This document shows positions 8,011 through 16,093 of a DNA stretch of 64,000 bases, piece by piece. Position numbers and translations under genes: made by a program. Numbering within the stretch: the stretch's first letter is position 1; each line of letters begins with the position of its first letter. This stretch comes from Bacillota bacterium (GTDB lineage Bacteria > Bacillota > Clostridia > Lachnospirales > Lachnospiraceae): the NCBI GenBank assembly GCA_023436065.1, contig JAEZKU010000027.1:1-64000 (forward strand), given 5' to 3'. The notes under the pieces were generated by a model. The model did not search any database. It was not told the origin of the DNA and saw only the letters and a program-made list of their open reading frames with translations.

Positions 8011-8886
8011 ATGGAACAGTATATCAATGATTTCATTACGTACTTACAGGATGTGAAGCATTCGTCAAGAAATACCCTGCAGGCTTATCAGAATGATTTG
8101 AAGAAGCTGGTACAGTTTCTGAATAAACTGAATATCAATTCTGTCAATAAAATCAGCGAAACCAATCTGAATTCTTATATTCTGACTCTGGAGAAGGATG
8201 GATTATCCCCTGCCTCTGTATCGAGGAATATTGCGGCGATGAAGGCTTTTCTGTTATATCTGATTAAGCATGGAATCATCACAGGAGACCCTTCGGAGAG
8301 AATACGTCCACCAAAGGTTCAGAAAAAATCCCCGCAAATCCTGGAGGCAGGTCTTGTGGATCAGCTTTTGGTCCAGCCGGATCTGACAACCAAGAAGGGG
8401 ATTAGAGACAGGGCTATCCTTGAACTTTTATATGCAACCGGTATCAAGGTTTCAGAATTGATTGCAATGAAAGTAACAGATATTAATCTGACCGGAAGAT
8501 ATATCACCTGTGGAGAACGAAGGGAACGAAATATTCCGTTCGGTAAGACAGCAAAAAATGCTCTTCAGGATTATCTGAAGATCCGGAGCACTGCTTTTGA
8601 TAAGAAGAATAGTGATATATTATTTTTGAACTCCTCCGGTGATCAGCTGACGAGACAGGGGTTATGGAAGATATTGAAATCCTATGCAAAGCTTGTCGGG
8701 ATGACTCAGATTAATCCGAATGCCATACGGCATTCCTTTGCAGCGCATTTACTGGAGAATGGGGCAGACCTAGGCAGTGTCCAGGAATTTCTCGGTCATG
8801 CGGATATCACGACAACCCAGCTTTATCTGACGCATTCCTTCAAGAACAGCAGAGAGGTTTATATGAATTCGCACCCCAGGGCTTAA
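8011..8886 (+). CDS. xerD: XerD-like tyrosine recombinase with altered active site
   Basis: A 291-residue protein with both domains of XerC/XerD recombinases: an N-terminal SAM-like core-binding domain (residues 1-85) and a C-terminal catalytic domain (about 105-285). It aligns over its full length with E. coli XerD, including the C-terminal HPRA. Position and neighbours (spoIIM upstream) match the chromosome-dimer-resolution xerD of Firmicutes. However, the active site is changed: the first catalytic arginine is Lys146 in ATGIKVSEL, the beta-hairpin lysine is Arg (about 171), and the histidine of the HxxR motif is Asn237, while Arg240, His263 and the nucleophile Tyr272 remain. It may therefore be inactive, slow or an accessory protein. 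GGAGG lies seven bases before the start. Confidence 0.85.
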   Translation: MEQYINDFITYLQDVKHSSRNTLQAYQNDLKKLVQFLNKLNINSVNKISETNLNSYILTLEKDGLSPASVSRNIAAMKAFLLYLIKHGIITGDPSERIRPPKVQKKSPQILEAGLVDQLLVQPDLTTKKGIRDRAILELLYATGIKVSELIAMKVTDINLTGRYITCGERRERNIPFGKTAKNALQDYLKIRSTAFDKKNSDILFLNSSGDQLTRQGLWKILKSYAKLVGMTQINPNAIRHSFAAHLLENGADLGSVQEFLGHADITTTQLYLTHSFKNSREVYMNSHPRA

Positions 8887-8929
8887 AGTGTAAAGCTATT
8901 TAGAAATTGCTTAGTTTCTCCTAATAAAG

Positions 8930-8978
8930 AGAAGCTCATAATGAATTCTATTGAAATTCATTATGAGCTTCTTATTTA
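8930..8978 (+). terminator. Terminator between convergent xerD and GNAT genes
   Basis: An 18-bp perfect stem, AGAAGCTCATAATGAATT (8930-8947) with its complement at 8955-8972, and a 7-base loop. A T-rich tail follows on both strands, so it can serve xerD and the convergent minus-strand gene. Confidence 0.8.
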
Positions 8979-9013
8979 TGTGATGATTGCCAATTCTATG
9001 TATCTAATAGTTC

Positions 9014-9433
9014 TTAACGGTTTCCTTTATATCTCATTAGATTTGTGAGGTCTTTGAGCTTTTCAAAACCGAGCTTTTCGTAGAAATCCACATTGTGATC
9101 GCGGCAATACAGCTCAAGGCGCTCAACATCTTTGAAATTCTCGTGATTTACAGTGTTTTCAACGATTAATCTTCCAAAGCCCTGACCCCTGTAATCTGCT
9201 GCGACAATCACATCATAGATAAAGGCCCGGTAGACATGATCCGAAAGGACTCTGTTAAAGGCGATGATTTTTCCGTTGCTTTTATCGATAGCAGCACAGG
9301 TCCAGCTGTTCTTCAGCATTACACTCAGATCCTCGGCTTTTCTGTCTACAGCCCACGGAGCATCCTGAAACAGTCTTAATAAATCGGGGATATGCTCATC
9401 GGAAAGCTGATAAATTAATTCATATTCTGTCAT
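9014..9433 (-). CDS. GNAT family N-acetyltransferase
   Basis: A 139-residue acetyl-CoA-dependent acetyltransferase. The acetyl-CoA-binding motif A reads RGQGFGRLIVE, preceded by the beta-4 strand FIYDVIVAADY, and the C-terminal DFYEKLGFEKL motif is typical of GNAT enzymes acting on small molecules. The ATG at 9433 has AGGAAAATAGG directly upstream. It starts 40 bases after the DAHP synthase gene on the same strand and is probably co-transcribed with it. The substrate cannot be deduced. Confidence 0.85.
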   Translation of the reverse strand: MTEYELIYQLSDEHIPDLLRLFQDAPWAVDRKAEDLSVMLKNSWTCAAIDKSNGKIIAFNRVLSDHVYRAFIYDVIVAADYRGQGFGRLIVENTVNHENFKDVERLELYCRDHNVDFYEKLGFEKLKDLTNLMRYKGNR

Positions 9434-9473
9434 CCTATTTTCCTCATTTCTGCACACATAAAGCAACTTATGG

Positions 9474-10502
9474 CTAAATACTGTCAGCGATGGTATAGAT
9501 CAATTTCTCGGATTCTTCCCAGCCCAGGCAGGGATCAGTAATGGATTTTCCATAGATATGATCATGTACCTTCTGGCTTCCGCCTTCAATATAGCTTTCA
9601 ATCATGACACCCTTGACCATACCGGCTATATCTGCTGATAATCTTCGGCTGTGAAGAACCTCTTTTACGATACGGATCTGCTCTAAGTATTGCTTGTTGG
9701 AATTCGCGTGGTTCGCATCCACAATGATGGCAGGATTGACAAGATCACGCTCATTGTACATGGACACCAATAGATTTAAGTCCTCATAATGATAATTCGG
9801 AATGGATTGTCCATGCTTATTGACTGCACCTCTTAAAATGGTATGAGCAAGAGGGTTACCGGAGGTCTGTACTTCCCAGGTACGGTATAGGAAGGTATGA
9901 CTTGCCTGGGCAGCGACAACGGAATTCAACATAACTGAAAAATCACCACTGGTCGGGTTCTTCATACCTGCAGGAACATCCATACCACTGATTGTAAGCC
10001 GGTGCTGCTGGTCCTCAACAGAACGGGCACCAACTGCAACGTAGGAGAGGATATCCTCAACATACGGCCAGTTCTCGGGATAGAGCATCTCATCTGCTGC
10101 GGTGAGCCCGCTTTCAGCAATTGCACGTAGATGCATCTTTCTCATGGCGATCAGCCCCTCCTGAAGATCGGGTTCCTTCTCGGGATCGGGTTGATGTACG
10201 ATACCCTTATAGCCCTCACCGGTGGTTCTGGGTTTATTTGTATAGATTCGGGGGATCAGTATCACCTTATCCTTAACCTTTTCCTGTACATTTGCTAATC
10301 GGGAGATATAATCACAAACCGCATCCTCATTGTCAGCGGAACAGGGTCCGATAATTACCAAAAATTTATTGGATGATCCGGTAATGATATCTTTGATCTG
10401 CTTGTCCCTGTCTTTCTTACGGAGAACATCTCTTGCAGGCATGGGATATGCTTTCACCAACTCCTCTGGAGAAATCACTTCTTTCAAAAATTTAAAACTC
10501 AT
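9474..10502 (-). CDS. 3-deoxy-7-phosphoheptulonate (DAHP) synthase, class I alpha
   Basis: A 342-residue enzyme that condenses phosphoenolpyruvate and erythrose 4-phosphate to DAHP, the first step of the shikimate pathway. It matches the E. coli AroF/AroG/AroH type: GPCSADN (phosphate binding), the NKPRTTGEGYKG loop, the metal-binding Cys/His context and VDANHANSNK. GGGAGG lies nine bases upstream, and a strong promoter is visible. Residues that set feedback inhibition by Phe, Tyr or Trp were not resolved, so I give no isozyme symbol. It is the first gene of a minus-strand pair. Confidence 0.93.
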   Translation of the reverse strand: MSFKFLKEVISPEELVKAYPMPARDVLRKKDRDKQIKDIITGSSNKFLVIIGPCSADNEDAVCDYISRLANVQEKVKDKVILIPRIYTNKPRTTGEGYKGIVHQPDPEKEPDLQEGLIAMRKMHLRAIAESGLTAADEMLYPENWPYVEDILSYVAVGARSVEDQQHRLTISGMDVPAGMKNPTSGDFSVMLNSVVAAQASHTFLYRTWEVQTSGNPLAHTILRGAVNKHGQSIPNYHYEDLNLLVSMYNERDLVNPAIIVDANHANSNKQYLEQIRIVKEVLHSRRLSADIAGMVKGVMIESYIEGGSQKVHDHIYGKSITDPCLGWEESEKLIYTIADSI

Positions 10503-10533
10503 AGCCTAAGCCTCCCATATTTTATGTTGATTT

Positions 10534-10562
10534 ATTGTATCCTTTTTTATGTGCTACGTCAA
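10534..10562 (-). promoter_or_regulatory. Sigma-A promoter for DAHP synthase gene
   Basis: On the minus strand, TTGACG (10562-10557), a 17-bp spacer and TACAAT (10539-10534), about 30 bases upstream of the start codon. Confidence 0.8.
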
Positions 10563-10590
10563 TCATATAATCAAAATTATGCATAAATTT

Positions 10591-11043
10591 TCATTTCAGA
10601 ATTTTTTCTAAGCATACAGACTCGGATTTATTATGATAACTGCCATAAGACTCAATCCTATAGTAACCATTCCTTAAGTAAAACTGTACAGCCTTAGTGT
10701 TACAGCTTCTGGTCGAAAGAATTATTCTTTTATAGCAGTATTCCATTGCTTTGTTTTCTAAATAGTGAAGCAAAGAAGTTCCAATACCCATGGATTTTGT
10801 TCTTGTATACATGCGTTTCAGTTCAGCAGTATCATCAGAGATTTCTCTAAAAGCACCGCATCCGACAGGAATACCGTGGTCTCGCACTACAACAAAAACG
10901 GATCTTTTATGATCCATATCGGAGTAATCAAAGCTGCCGCGGCCATCATCACCGGTAATCATCTTTAGCTCCTCTGACAATTCACATATTAATTCTTTTG
11001 CGTCCTCAGACTGAACATCTTCCAACTCAAACGTAAGTTGCAT
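10591..11043 (-). CDS. GNAT family N-acetyltransferase
   Basis: A 150-residue acetyltransferase of the GNAT superfamily. The sequence shows the beta-2/beta-3 strands around PVGCGAFREI, the AELKRMYT strand, motif A as SMGIGTSLLHYLE and the C-terminal VQFYLRNGYYRI. AGGAG lies six bases before the ATG. It is transcribed away from the thymidine/uridine phosphorylase gene and is separated from the DAHP synthase gene by that gene's promoter. Substrate unknown. Confidence 0.85.
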   Translation of the reverse strand: MQLTFELEDVQSEDAKELICELSEELKMITGDDGRGSFDYSDMDHKRSVFVVVRDHGIPVGCGAFREISDDTAELKRMYTRTKSMGIGTSLLHYLENKAMEYCYKRIILSTRSCNTKAVQFYLRNGYYRIESYGSYHNKSESVCLEKILK

Positions 11044-11297
11044 CGTTTTCTCCTATTTATATTTATTCAAATAAATATATGTATTTTAATAAAAATGCGT
11101 ATTAACATTGTTACATTATATCGCAGTAGCCAGGATTTCTCAACCTCATCTTCAAATCATAAGGATTTAGCGAATAATCTCGAAAATTTCAGACATAAGG
11201 GATAGGTTTTTCTGAGAATTTGGTATATAATAGGACTATTACATTTAGAAAAATAAGGTAGTGTAACATAGAATGACGGAAAGGCGTGGTAAAAATT

Positions 11298-12623
11298 ATG
11301 AAGATGTATGATCTGATTAATAAAAAGAAGAATAAGGAAAGTCTGACTACGGAAGAAATCGAATTCATCATCCATGGGTATACCCTCGGAGAGATTCCGG
11401 ATTATCAGATGTCAGCCTTCTTGATGGCAGTATGCTTAAATGGAATGAATCATGAAGAAACGGCAGCCCTGACTGTGGCAATGGCGAAAAGCGGTGATCT
11501 TCTGGACCTGTCCAGGATAGAAGGAGTCAAGGTGGACAAACACAGTACAGGAGGCGTTGGGGATAAAACCTCATTGGTACTGAGCCCTATGGTAGCTGCC
11601 CTTGGAATTCCTGTGGCAAAAATGTCCGGAAGGGGCCTGGGACATACCGGCGGAACCATCGACAAGCTGGAAAGCTTTCCGGGGTTCTCCACCTCCATAT
11701 CTACGGAGCAGTTTATTGCAAATGTAAACACCATTAAGATGGCAATTGTCGGACAGACCGCCAATCTTGCCCCTGCTGACAAGAAAATATACGCTCTTCG
11801 CGATGTGACGGCTACGATCGATAATATTTCCCTGATTGCCAGCAGTATTATGAGTAAGAAAATCGCATCCGGCTCGGATGTAATCGTATTGGATGTTAAG
11901 ACGGGAAGCGGAGCCTTTATGAAGACCTATGAAGCTTCCGTTGCACTTGCAAAGGAAATGGTTCAGATCGGTACAATTGCCGGAAGAAAGACCTATGGCG
12001 TGATTACTGATATGAATCAACCCCTCGGCTCTGCAGTAGGAAATACCCTTGAGGTGATTGAAGCCATCGATACGCTTCGTGGGGAAGGACCGAAGGATCT
12101 TCTCGAAGAGGCTCTTACCCTGGCCTCCTATATGGTGGTCGGAGCAGGGGTGGCAAAGGATGTCGAGGAAGCGGTTGCCATGCTGGAGAAGACGATTGAG
12201 GATGGAAGTGCCCTGAATAAGCTTGCAGAATTTGTGAAAGCACAGGGTGGTGACAATCGGGCTGTGTTTAATACGGATTTATTCCCGAAGGCAAGCCTGG
12301 TGGAAGAGGTTGCTGCCTGGGAGGACGGCTATGTCAGCTTTATTCATACGGACGAAGTGGGAATGACTTCCCTGATTCTCGGCGGTGGCAGAGAAACTAA
12401 GGAGAGCATCATCGATCTGACCGTAGGAATTAAGATTCATAAAAAACTGGGTGACCGTGTCACCAAGGGAGAAGCGCTTGCCACTCTTTATGCGAACGAC
12501 AGTCGAAAGCTGGCAGAAGCCAAGAAGAGACTGACAGGTGCCTATCTGCTGAGTCAGGCAGAACCTCAAAAGCCAAAGAACGTATATGCTGTAGTAACAA
12601 AGGACAAAGTCATCGAATTCTGA
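11298..12623 (+). CDS. pdp: Pyrimidine-nucleoside phosphorylase
   Basis: A 441-residue cytosolic enzyme that cleaves uridine, deoxyuridine or thymidine with phosphate, yielding the base and (deoxy)ribose 1-phosphate for salvage. The signature KHSTGGVGDKTSL is at residues 81-93, preceded by the alpha-domain start MYDLINKKKN and followed by the KMSGRGLGHTGGT phosphate-binding region. The C-terminal domain is complete. The ATG at 11298 is chosen because family members begin MRMYDLI; a GTG at 11286 is also in frame. Genes for nucleoside salvage follow xerD in Bacillus too, so this is a conserved neighbourhood interrupted by the minus-strand island. Confidence 0.93.
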   Translation: MKMYDLINKKKNKESLTTEEIEFIIHGYTLGEIPDYQMSAFLMAVCLNGMNHEETAALTVAMAKSGDLLDLSRIEGVKVDKHSTGGVGDKTSLVLSPMVAALGIPVAKMSGRGLGHTGGTIDKLESFPGFSTSISTEQFIANVNTIKMAIVGQTANLAPADKKIYALRDVTATIDNISLIASSIMSKKIASGSDVIVLDVKTGSGAFMKTYEASVALAKEMVQIGTIAGRKTYGVITDMNQPLGSAVGNTLEVIEAIDTLRGEGPKDLLEEALTLASYMVVGAGVAKDVEEAVAMLEKTIEDGSALNKLAEFVKAQGGDNRAVFNTDLFPKASLVEEVAAWEDGYVSFIHTDEVGMTSLILGGGRETKESIIDLTVGIKIHKKLGDRVTKGEALATLYANDSRKLAEAKKRLTGAYLLSQAEPQKPKNVYAVVTKDKVIEF

Positions 12624-12703
12624 TTGACAAACGAAGATTCACTTAAGTACCGACTATTGATACAGGACTTAGTTACTTCGTCAGATTTGCATGTGATTTT
12701 AAG

Positions 12704-12740
12704 AGGCTGTGGTAAACATGATTTACCATAGCCTTTGTGA
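12704..12740 (+). terminator. Probable terminator after pdp
   Basis: AGGCTGTGGTAAA (12704-12716) pairs with TTTACCATAGCCT (12722-12734), with one G-U pair and a 5-base loop. The T tract is weak (TTGTG), so termination may be incomplete. Confidence 0.55.
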
Positions 12741-12838
12741 TTCCTTAATTTACAATACGAAAGATCTGTTAATATCATTACTAGACCTGATAACTTCATA
12801 TTATATTATAAGTAAGAGAGTAATCAGGAGTAGTGAAT

Positions 12839-13441
12839 ATGAATAAATGGATGAAAGGCTACAGAAAGTGTTGCCGAAGCAGACAAAGCATGTTTTGTCT
12901 GTTGTTAAAGGGTATAATTCTACTCATTATTCTTTTGATTACCATGAGCTTCCTATTAGAGAATTCCTCGACTTATTTTCGTACCTACAATATTTTTAAG
13001 ACTCGTAAGTATTTTCTACGCCTCAGCAGTAAGGATCTGTATCTGATTAAAGGAGAAGAGTATCATCTTAAGCTGTACGCGATTAATAAAAGGGTGACCT
13101 TCTCTTCAACGAATTTTCGCGTGGCCAGTGTCGGACTTCACGGAAAGATCTTTGCCTTACAACCGGGACACGCATTTATTCTTGCGAAAGTCGGGAAAAA
13201 AGTATTGAAGTGTCGGGTTCATGTCCTCGACATCAACAAGCGTAGCATAACTTTAAAAGCAGGCGGATCGAAGCACTTATCTATAAAGGGTTCCAATGCA
13301 TTCGTTCAATGGAAGAGTGCAAATCCAAGAGTAGCAAGTGTTAGTATGTTTGGCAAGGTAAAGGCTGAGAAGAAAGGAACAACCATCATATATGCCAGGG
13401 TTAAGGGAAGAACCTTAACCTGTGTCGTGCGGGTAAGGTGA
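12839..13441 (+). CDS. Membrane-anchored protein with two bacterial Ig-like (BIG2) domains
   Basis: A 200-residue protein with a short basic N-terminus, one membrane segment (about residues 20-42) and an external part. The external part has two tandem BIG2-type repeats: the first around VTFSSTNFRVASV...GKIFALQPG, the second around VQWKSANPRVASV...GKVKAEKKG. Both end with a Cys-containing strand (LKCRVHV and LTCVVRV). The ATG is chosen because CAGGAG is eight bases upstream, whereas the GTG at 12833 is too close. BIG2 domains occur in surface proteins of gut clostridia, where they mediate cell-wall or carbohydrate contacts. No enzymatic domain is present. Confidence 0.75.
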   Translation: MNKWMKGYRKCCRSRQSMFCLLLKGIILLIILLITMSFLLENSSTYFRTYNIFKTRKYFLRLSSKDLYLIKGEEYHLKLYAINKRVTFSSTNFRVASVGLHGKIFALQPGHAFILAKVGKKVLKCRVHVLDINKRSITLKAGGSKHLSIKGSNAFVQWKSANPRVASVSMFGKVKAEKKGTTIIYARVKGRTLTCVVRVR

Positions 13442-13521
13442 AATAAGGTATAGAATAGAACCTTTAATTAAGATGGATGAAATTGTTATAAATCAGTATT
13501 ACTAATTGTTAAAATAAGTAT

Positions 13522-13550
13522 TTGACTAAATATCCTTTAAGTATTATATT
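13522..13550 (+). promoter_or_regulatory. Sigma-A promoter for chemoreceptor gene
   Basis: TTGACT (13522-13527), 17-bp spacer, TATATT (13545-13550), 73 bases upstream of the chemoreceptor start. Confidence 0.75.
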
Positions 13551-13622
13551 TAGACATAATATGTTAATATACTACTAAATACGAGCTTCTAATCTTATTA
13601 TCACAATGGACGACAAAGGAGA

Positions 13623-15143
13623 ATGATGATGACAGAATTAACCTCAATAACGAACACAGTACGCAAATATCAGGATGAAAAAAACAGATTGGCTGTAACC
13701 AATCGGCTCATAACACTTGAAGTAATCGTTTATTATATCATTGCTTGCAGCTTTAGTATTTATGAACTGATTAACAAGAACTATGGTAAGCTTCCAATTG
13801 TTTTAATCACAATCAGTTTGGTATTCGCGTTTCTGACCTGCCTGTTATTTATCAGGGATAAGAGTTCAAAAAACTTCTGTTATAAAGCTTTATCGATGTT
13901 CTATCCTGTCTTTTTTGTTGTACTGGTATTTGAAAATGAACAGATGACCTTATTCCTGTCAATTGTACTATTAACAGCGCTAATCGTTTATTATGATAAA
14001 AAGATCTTATCCATCTTTTCATTAATCACCTTGATCTGTGGCGTTTTTAACTGCGTATACCATGTTTCAATTGTAAAAAATAGTGGGTTTTCTGATTTTT
14101 ACATGATCGGTACTTTGATTATATTCTTAGCAGCAATATTTGGAGTATTTCGGACGACGATCCGGTCAATACAGTTTAATACCGATATCGTTAATACGAT
14201 CATGGATAAGCAGAAGGCACAGGAGGAGATGTTGGAGGAGGTACTGGATATCTCGAATATCGTCAGGGAGAATGCCAATGCTTCCAATGAATTGGTAAAT
14301 AAACTCGGTGAATCTACGATGCTTACGAATGCAACCGTAAATGAGATCTCATTAAGTACACAATCAACCGCAGAAAGCGTTCAGACACAGACTAAGATGA
14401 CTCAGCAAATTCAGCAATCAATTGAGGAGACTGTTAGCATATCACATGAGATGGTTGCCCGTGCAGAGGATTCAAGCCAGTCCATACATAATAGCTTAGA
14501 GGTAATGGATCATTTGAAGGGACAGTCAAATGTGATTGCCACCACCAACACAGATGTTGAAGCTTCTATGAATAGTCTGATGGAAAAGACAGATTCTGTA
14601 CGTGAGATAGCAGAGATCATTGCAGGAATCTCTGAACAGACCAATCTTTTATCCCTTAACGCAAGTATAGAAGCGGCAAGAGCCGGTGAGATGGGAAAAG
14701 GATTTGCCGTTGTAGCGAATGAAATCAGAAAGCTGGCTGACCAGACCAAGAAGTCCACGGACAATATCAATCAGATCATTGAAGAATTAAATGAGCATGC
14801 AACTCTGGCAGCGAATAATGTGAAGAAATCCATGGATGCTACCGATCGTCAGGATCAGCTGATTGAAGAAGCTGCAGAGCTTTTTGGCAGTATCAATACG
14901 AATGTAAAACTACTGGTTGGGGATATAGAAGTGATCAGCTCTAAATTGGATGGTCTCAGTGATGCAAACAATCATATTGTGGAGAACATCAGCCAGATTT
15001 CAGCTACGACGGAGGAAGTATCGGCAAGTTCTGAAGAAGCAGCAGGAGTCAGCGAAGAGAATAAAAAGAGTGTGGAGGATGTCATCCGGTTATTGCAGGA
15101 AATGCTGGATACCCTTTATAGATTGGATAAATATATCAATTAA
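13623..15143 (+). CDS. Methyl-accepting chemotaxis protein
   Basis: A 506-residue chemoreceptor-type signal transducer. The N-terminal third has about six membrane helices (residues 25-185) with very short loops and no obvious external ligand domain, so the stimulus may be sensed in or at the membrane. There is no clear HAMP domain. The cytoplasmic coiled coil follows, with the conserved hairpin tip EQTNLLSLNASIEAARAGE and GKGFAVVANEIRKLAD, which contacts CheA and CheW. Three consecutive ATG codons follow AAAGGAG; the first is used here. Monocistronic, with own promoter and terminator. The signal detected cannot be inferred. Confidence 0.88.
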   Translation: MMMTELTSITNTVRKYQDEKNRLAVTNRLITLEVIVYYIIACSFSIYELINKNYGKLPIVLITISLVFAFLTCLLFIRDKSSKNFCYKALSMFYPVFFVVLVFENEQMTLFLSIVLLTALIVYYDKKILSIFSLITLICGVFNCVYHVSIVKNSGFSDFYMIGTLIIFLAAIFGVFRTTIRSIQFNTDIVNTIMDKQKAQEEMLEEVLDISNIVRENANASNELVNKLGESTMLTNATVNEISLSTQSTAESVQTQTKMTQQIQQSIEETVSISHEMVARAEDSSQSIHNSLEVMDHLKGQSNVIATTNTDVEASMNSLMEKTDSVREIAEIIAGISEQTNLLSLNASIEAARAGEMGKGFAVVANEIRKLADQTKKSTDNINQIIEELNEHATLAANNVKKSMDATDRQDQLIEEAAELFGSINTNVKLLVGDIEVISSKLDGLSDANNHIVENISQISATTEEVSASSEEAAGVSEENKKSVEDVIRLLQEMLDTLYRLDKYIN

Positions 15144-15156
15144 ATATCTTTTAAAT

Positions 15157-15186
15157 AAAAACGTACTATTGACAGTACGTTTTTAT
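15157..15186 (+). terminator. Terminator after chemoreceptor gene
   Basis: AAAAACGTACT (15157-15167) pairs perfectly with AGTACGTTTTT (15174-15184) around the loop ATTGAC, followed by T-rich sequence. The loop holds the -35 box of the next promoter. Confidence 0.85.
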
Positions 15187-15197
15187 TATAGTATATT
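15169..15197 (+). promoter_or_regulatory. Strong promoter of marR operon overlapping a terminator
   Basis: TTGACA (15169-15174), 17-bp spacer, TATATT (15192-15197). The -35 lies in the loop of the upstream terminator hairpin. Transcription would start near 15204, directly in the AT-rich operator-like array. Confidence 0.8.
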
Positions 15198-15209
15198 AGT
15201 TAAATATAA

Positions 15210-15304
15210 TTAATTAAATAAATCTAATTAGATGTACTTAATTAAATATATCTAATTAAATTCTTATAAAAACATTTAATTAAATCTGAAGTGACTAATT
15301 AATT
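15210..15304. promoter_or_regulatory. Array of TTAATTAAAT repeats, probable MarR operator
   Basis: TTAATTAAAT occurs at 15210-15219, 15238-15247 and 15276-15285. Near copies are CTAATTAAAT at 15252-15261, CTAATTAGAT at 15224-15233 and CTAATTAATT at 15295-15304. The core TTAATTAA is palindromic. The array fills the leader between the promoter and the MarR gene. MarR proteins commonly bind AT-rich palindromes in their own promoters, so autoregulation is the simplest reading, but base composition alone could give some copies. Confidence 0.5.
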
Positions 15305-15377
15305 ATTGCGAATGAAGTCAAACAAAGCTTTCACAAATCAGATGAGGGATTGAATTACATATCATAAGGAGGATGAA

Positions 15378-15815
15378 ATGGAAGAACAGCTTTCTGCGCT
15401 GGTCAATTTACTATGGGAAGAATGCATACGAAGTCTCAATTCGATTTTAACCGAAGAGGAAGTGAATAAGTTCTCAAACAATGACTATTATTATCTGTTG
15501 GTGATACATTCACTTCAAAAACCGAATTTCTCACAGATTGCAGATAAATTATCTTTAACAAAGCCGGCTGTTTCAGCAATGATAAAGAAGCTGATGAATA
15601 TGAACCTGGTTGAAAAAGTACAATCAACAGAAGATAAAAGAATGTATTATGTTGAACTTACGGCAAAGGGAAGAGGTATCTTACAGGGGGATCGGGCTGT
15701 TTATCAATGGGTTACAGACACAATAGCAGACATTGCCAAGGATGAGAAGGAGCTTATTCTAATACAACGCATTTTCTCAGAACTAGTAGAAAGATTAGAG
15801 AATAGAAAAAGATGA
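15378..15815 (+). CDS. MarR family transcriptional regulator
   Basis: A 145-residue winged-helix regulator, expected to work as a dimer. The helix-turn-helix spans roughly residues 50-80 (FSQIADKLSLTKPAVSAMIKKL), followed by the wing with STEDKRMYYVELTAKG. Terminal helices form the dimer interface. AAGGAGG lies five bases before the ATG. It is the first gene of an operon with a small membrane protein and an EFR1 flavodoxin-ferredoxin, overlapping the next gene by four bases. I infer that it controls this operon through the upstream TTAATTAAAT sites. The effector is unknown. Confidence 0.9.
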   Translation: MEEQLSALVNLLWEECIRSLNSILTEEEVNKFSNNDYYYLLVIHSLQKPNFSQIADKLSLTKPAVSAMIKKLMNMNLVEKVQSTEDKRMYYVELTAKGRGILQGDRAVYQWVTDTIADIAKDEKELILIQRIFSELVERLENRKR

Positions 15816-16093
15816 AGAATATCACATTGAATCATAAACTTAAGAACATCATTGCGATCAGCTTAATAAGCATATCATTTTTGCTATATGCCATCATGCC
15901 CTTCAACGCATGCCTGCCATTTTCAGCTTGTATAATTACGGGAATTACAGGAGTGATGATGGTGATCAGCGAAGTTGTATTTTGGGTTGGAAGTCTGATG
16001 ATTGGTCGTGAAGCTGCGCGAAAGCTTAGAAAGAAATTTAGTATTCATCAAGCTGTTACATATGTTAAGAGTAGAAGGAAGGGGAAAAGATGA
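15812..16093 (+). CDS. Small membrane protein, transporter-suffix-like domain
   Basis: A 93-residue protein with two hydrophobic segments (about residues 12-30 and 38-66) and a basic C-terminus. The pattern with two helices around a small turn, the segment VISEVVFWVGSLMIGREA and the lysine/arginine-rich tail resembles the small transporter suffix domain seen at the ends of, or next to, transport proteins. It overlaps its neighbours on both sides by four bases, so it is translationally coupled to marR and to the EFR1 gene. No catalytic residues are visible. Function unknown. Confidence 0.65.
   Translation: MKNITLNHKLKNIIAISLISISFLLYAIMPFNACLPFSACIITGITGVMMVISEVVFWVGSLMIGREAARKLRKKFSIHQAVTYVKSRRKGKR

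Noticed and set aside
8011..8886. Integrase of a mobile element
   Set aside because: The protein aligns with chromosomal XerD over its full length and sits in a conserved sporulation neighbourhood; no attachment-site repeats or phage genes are near.
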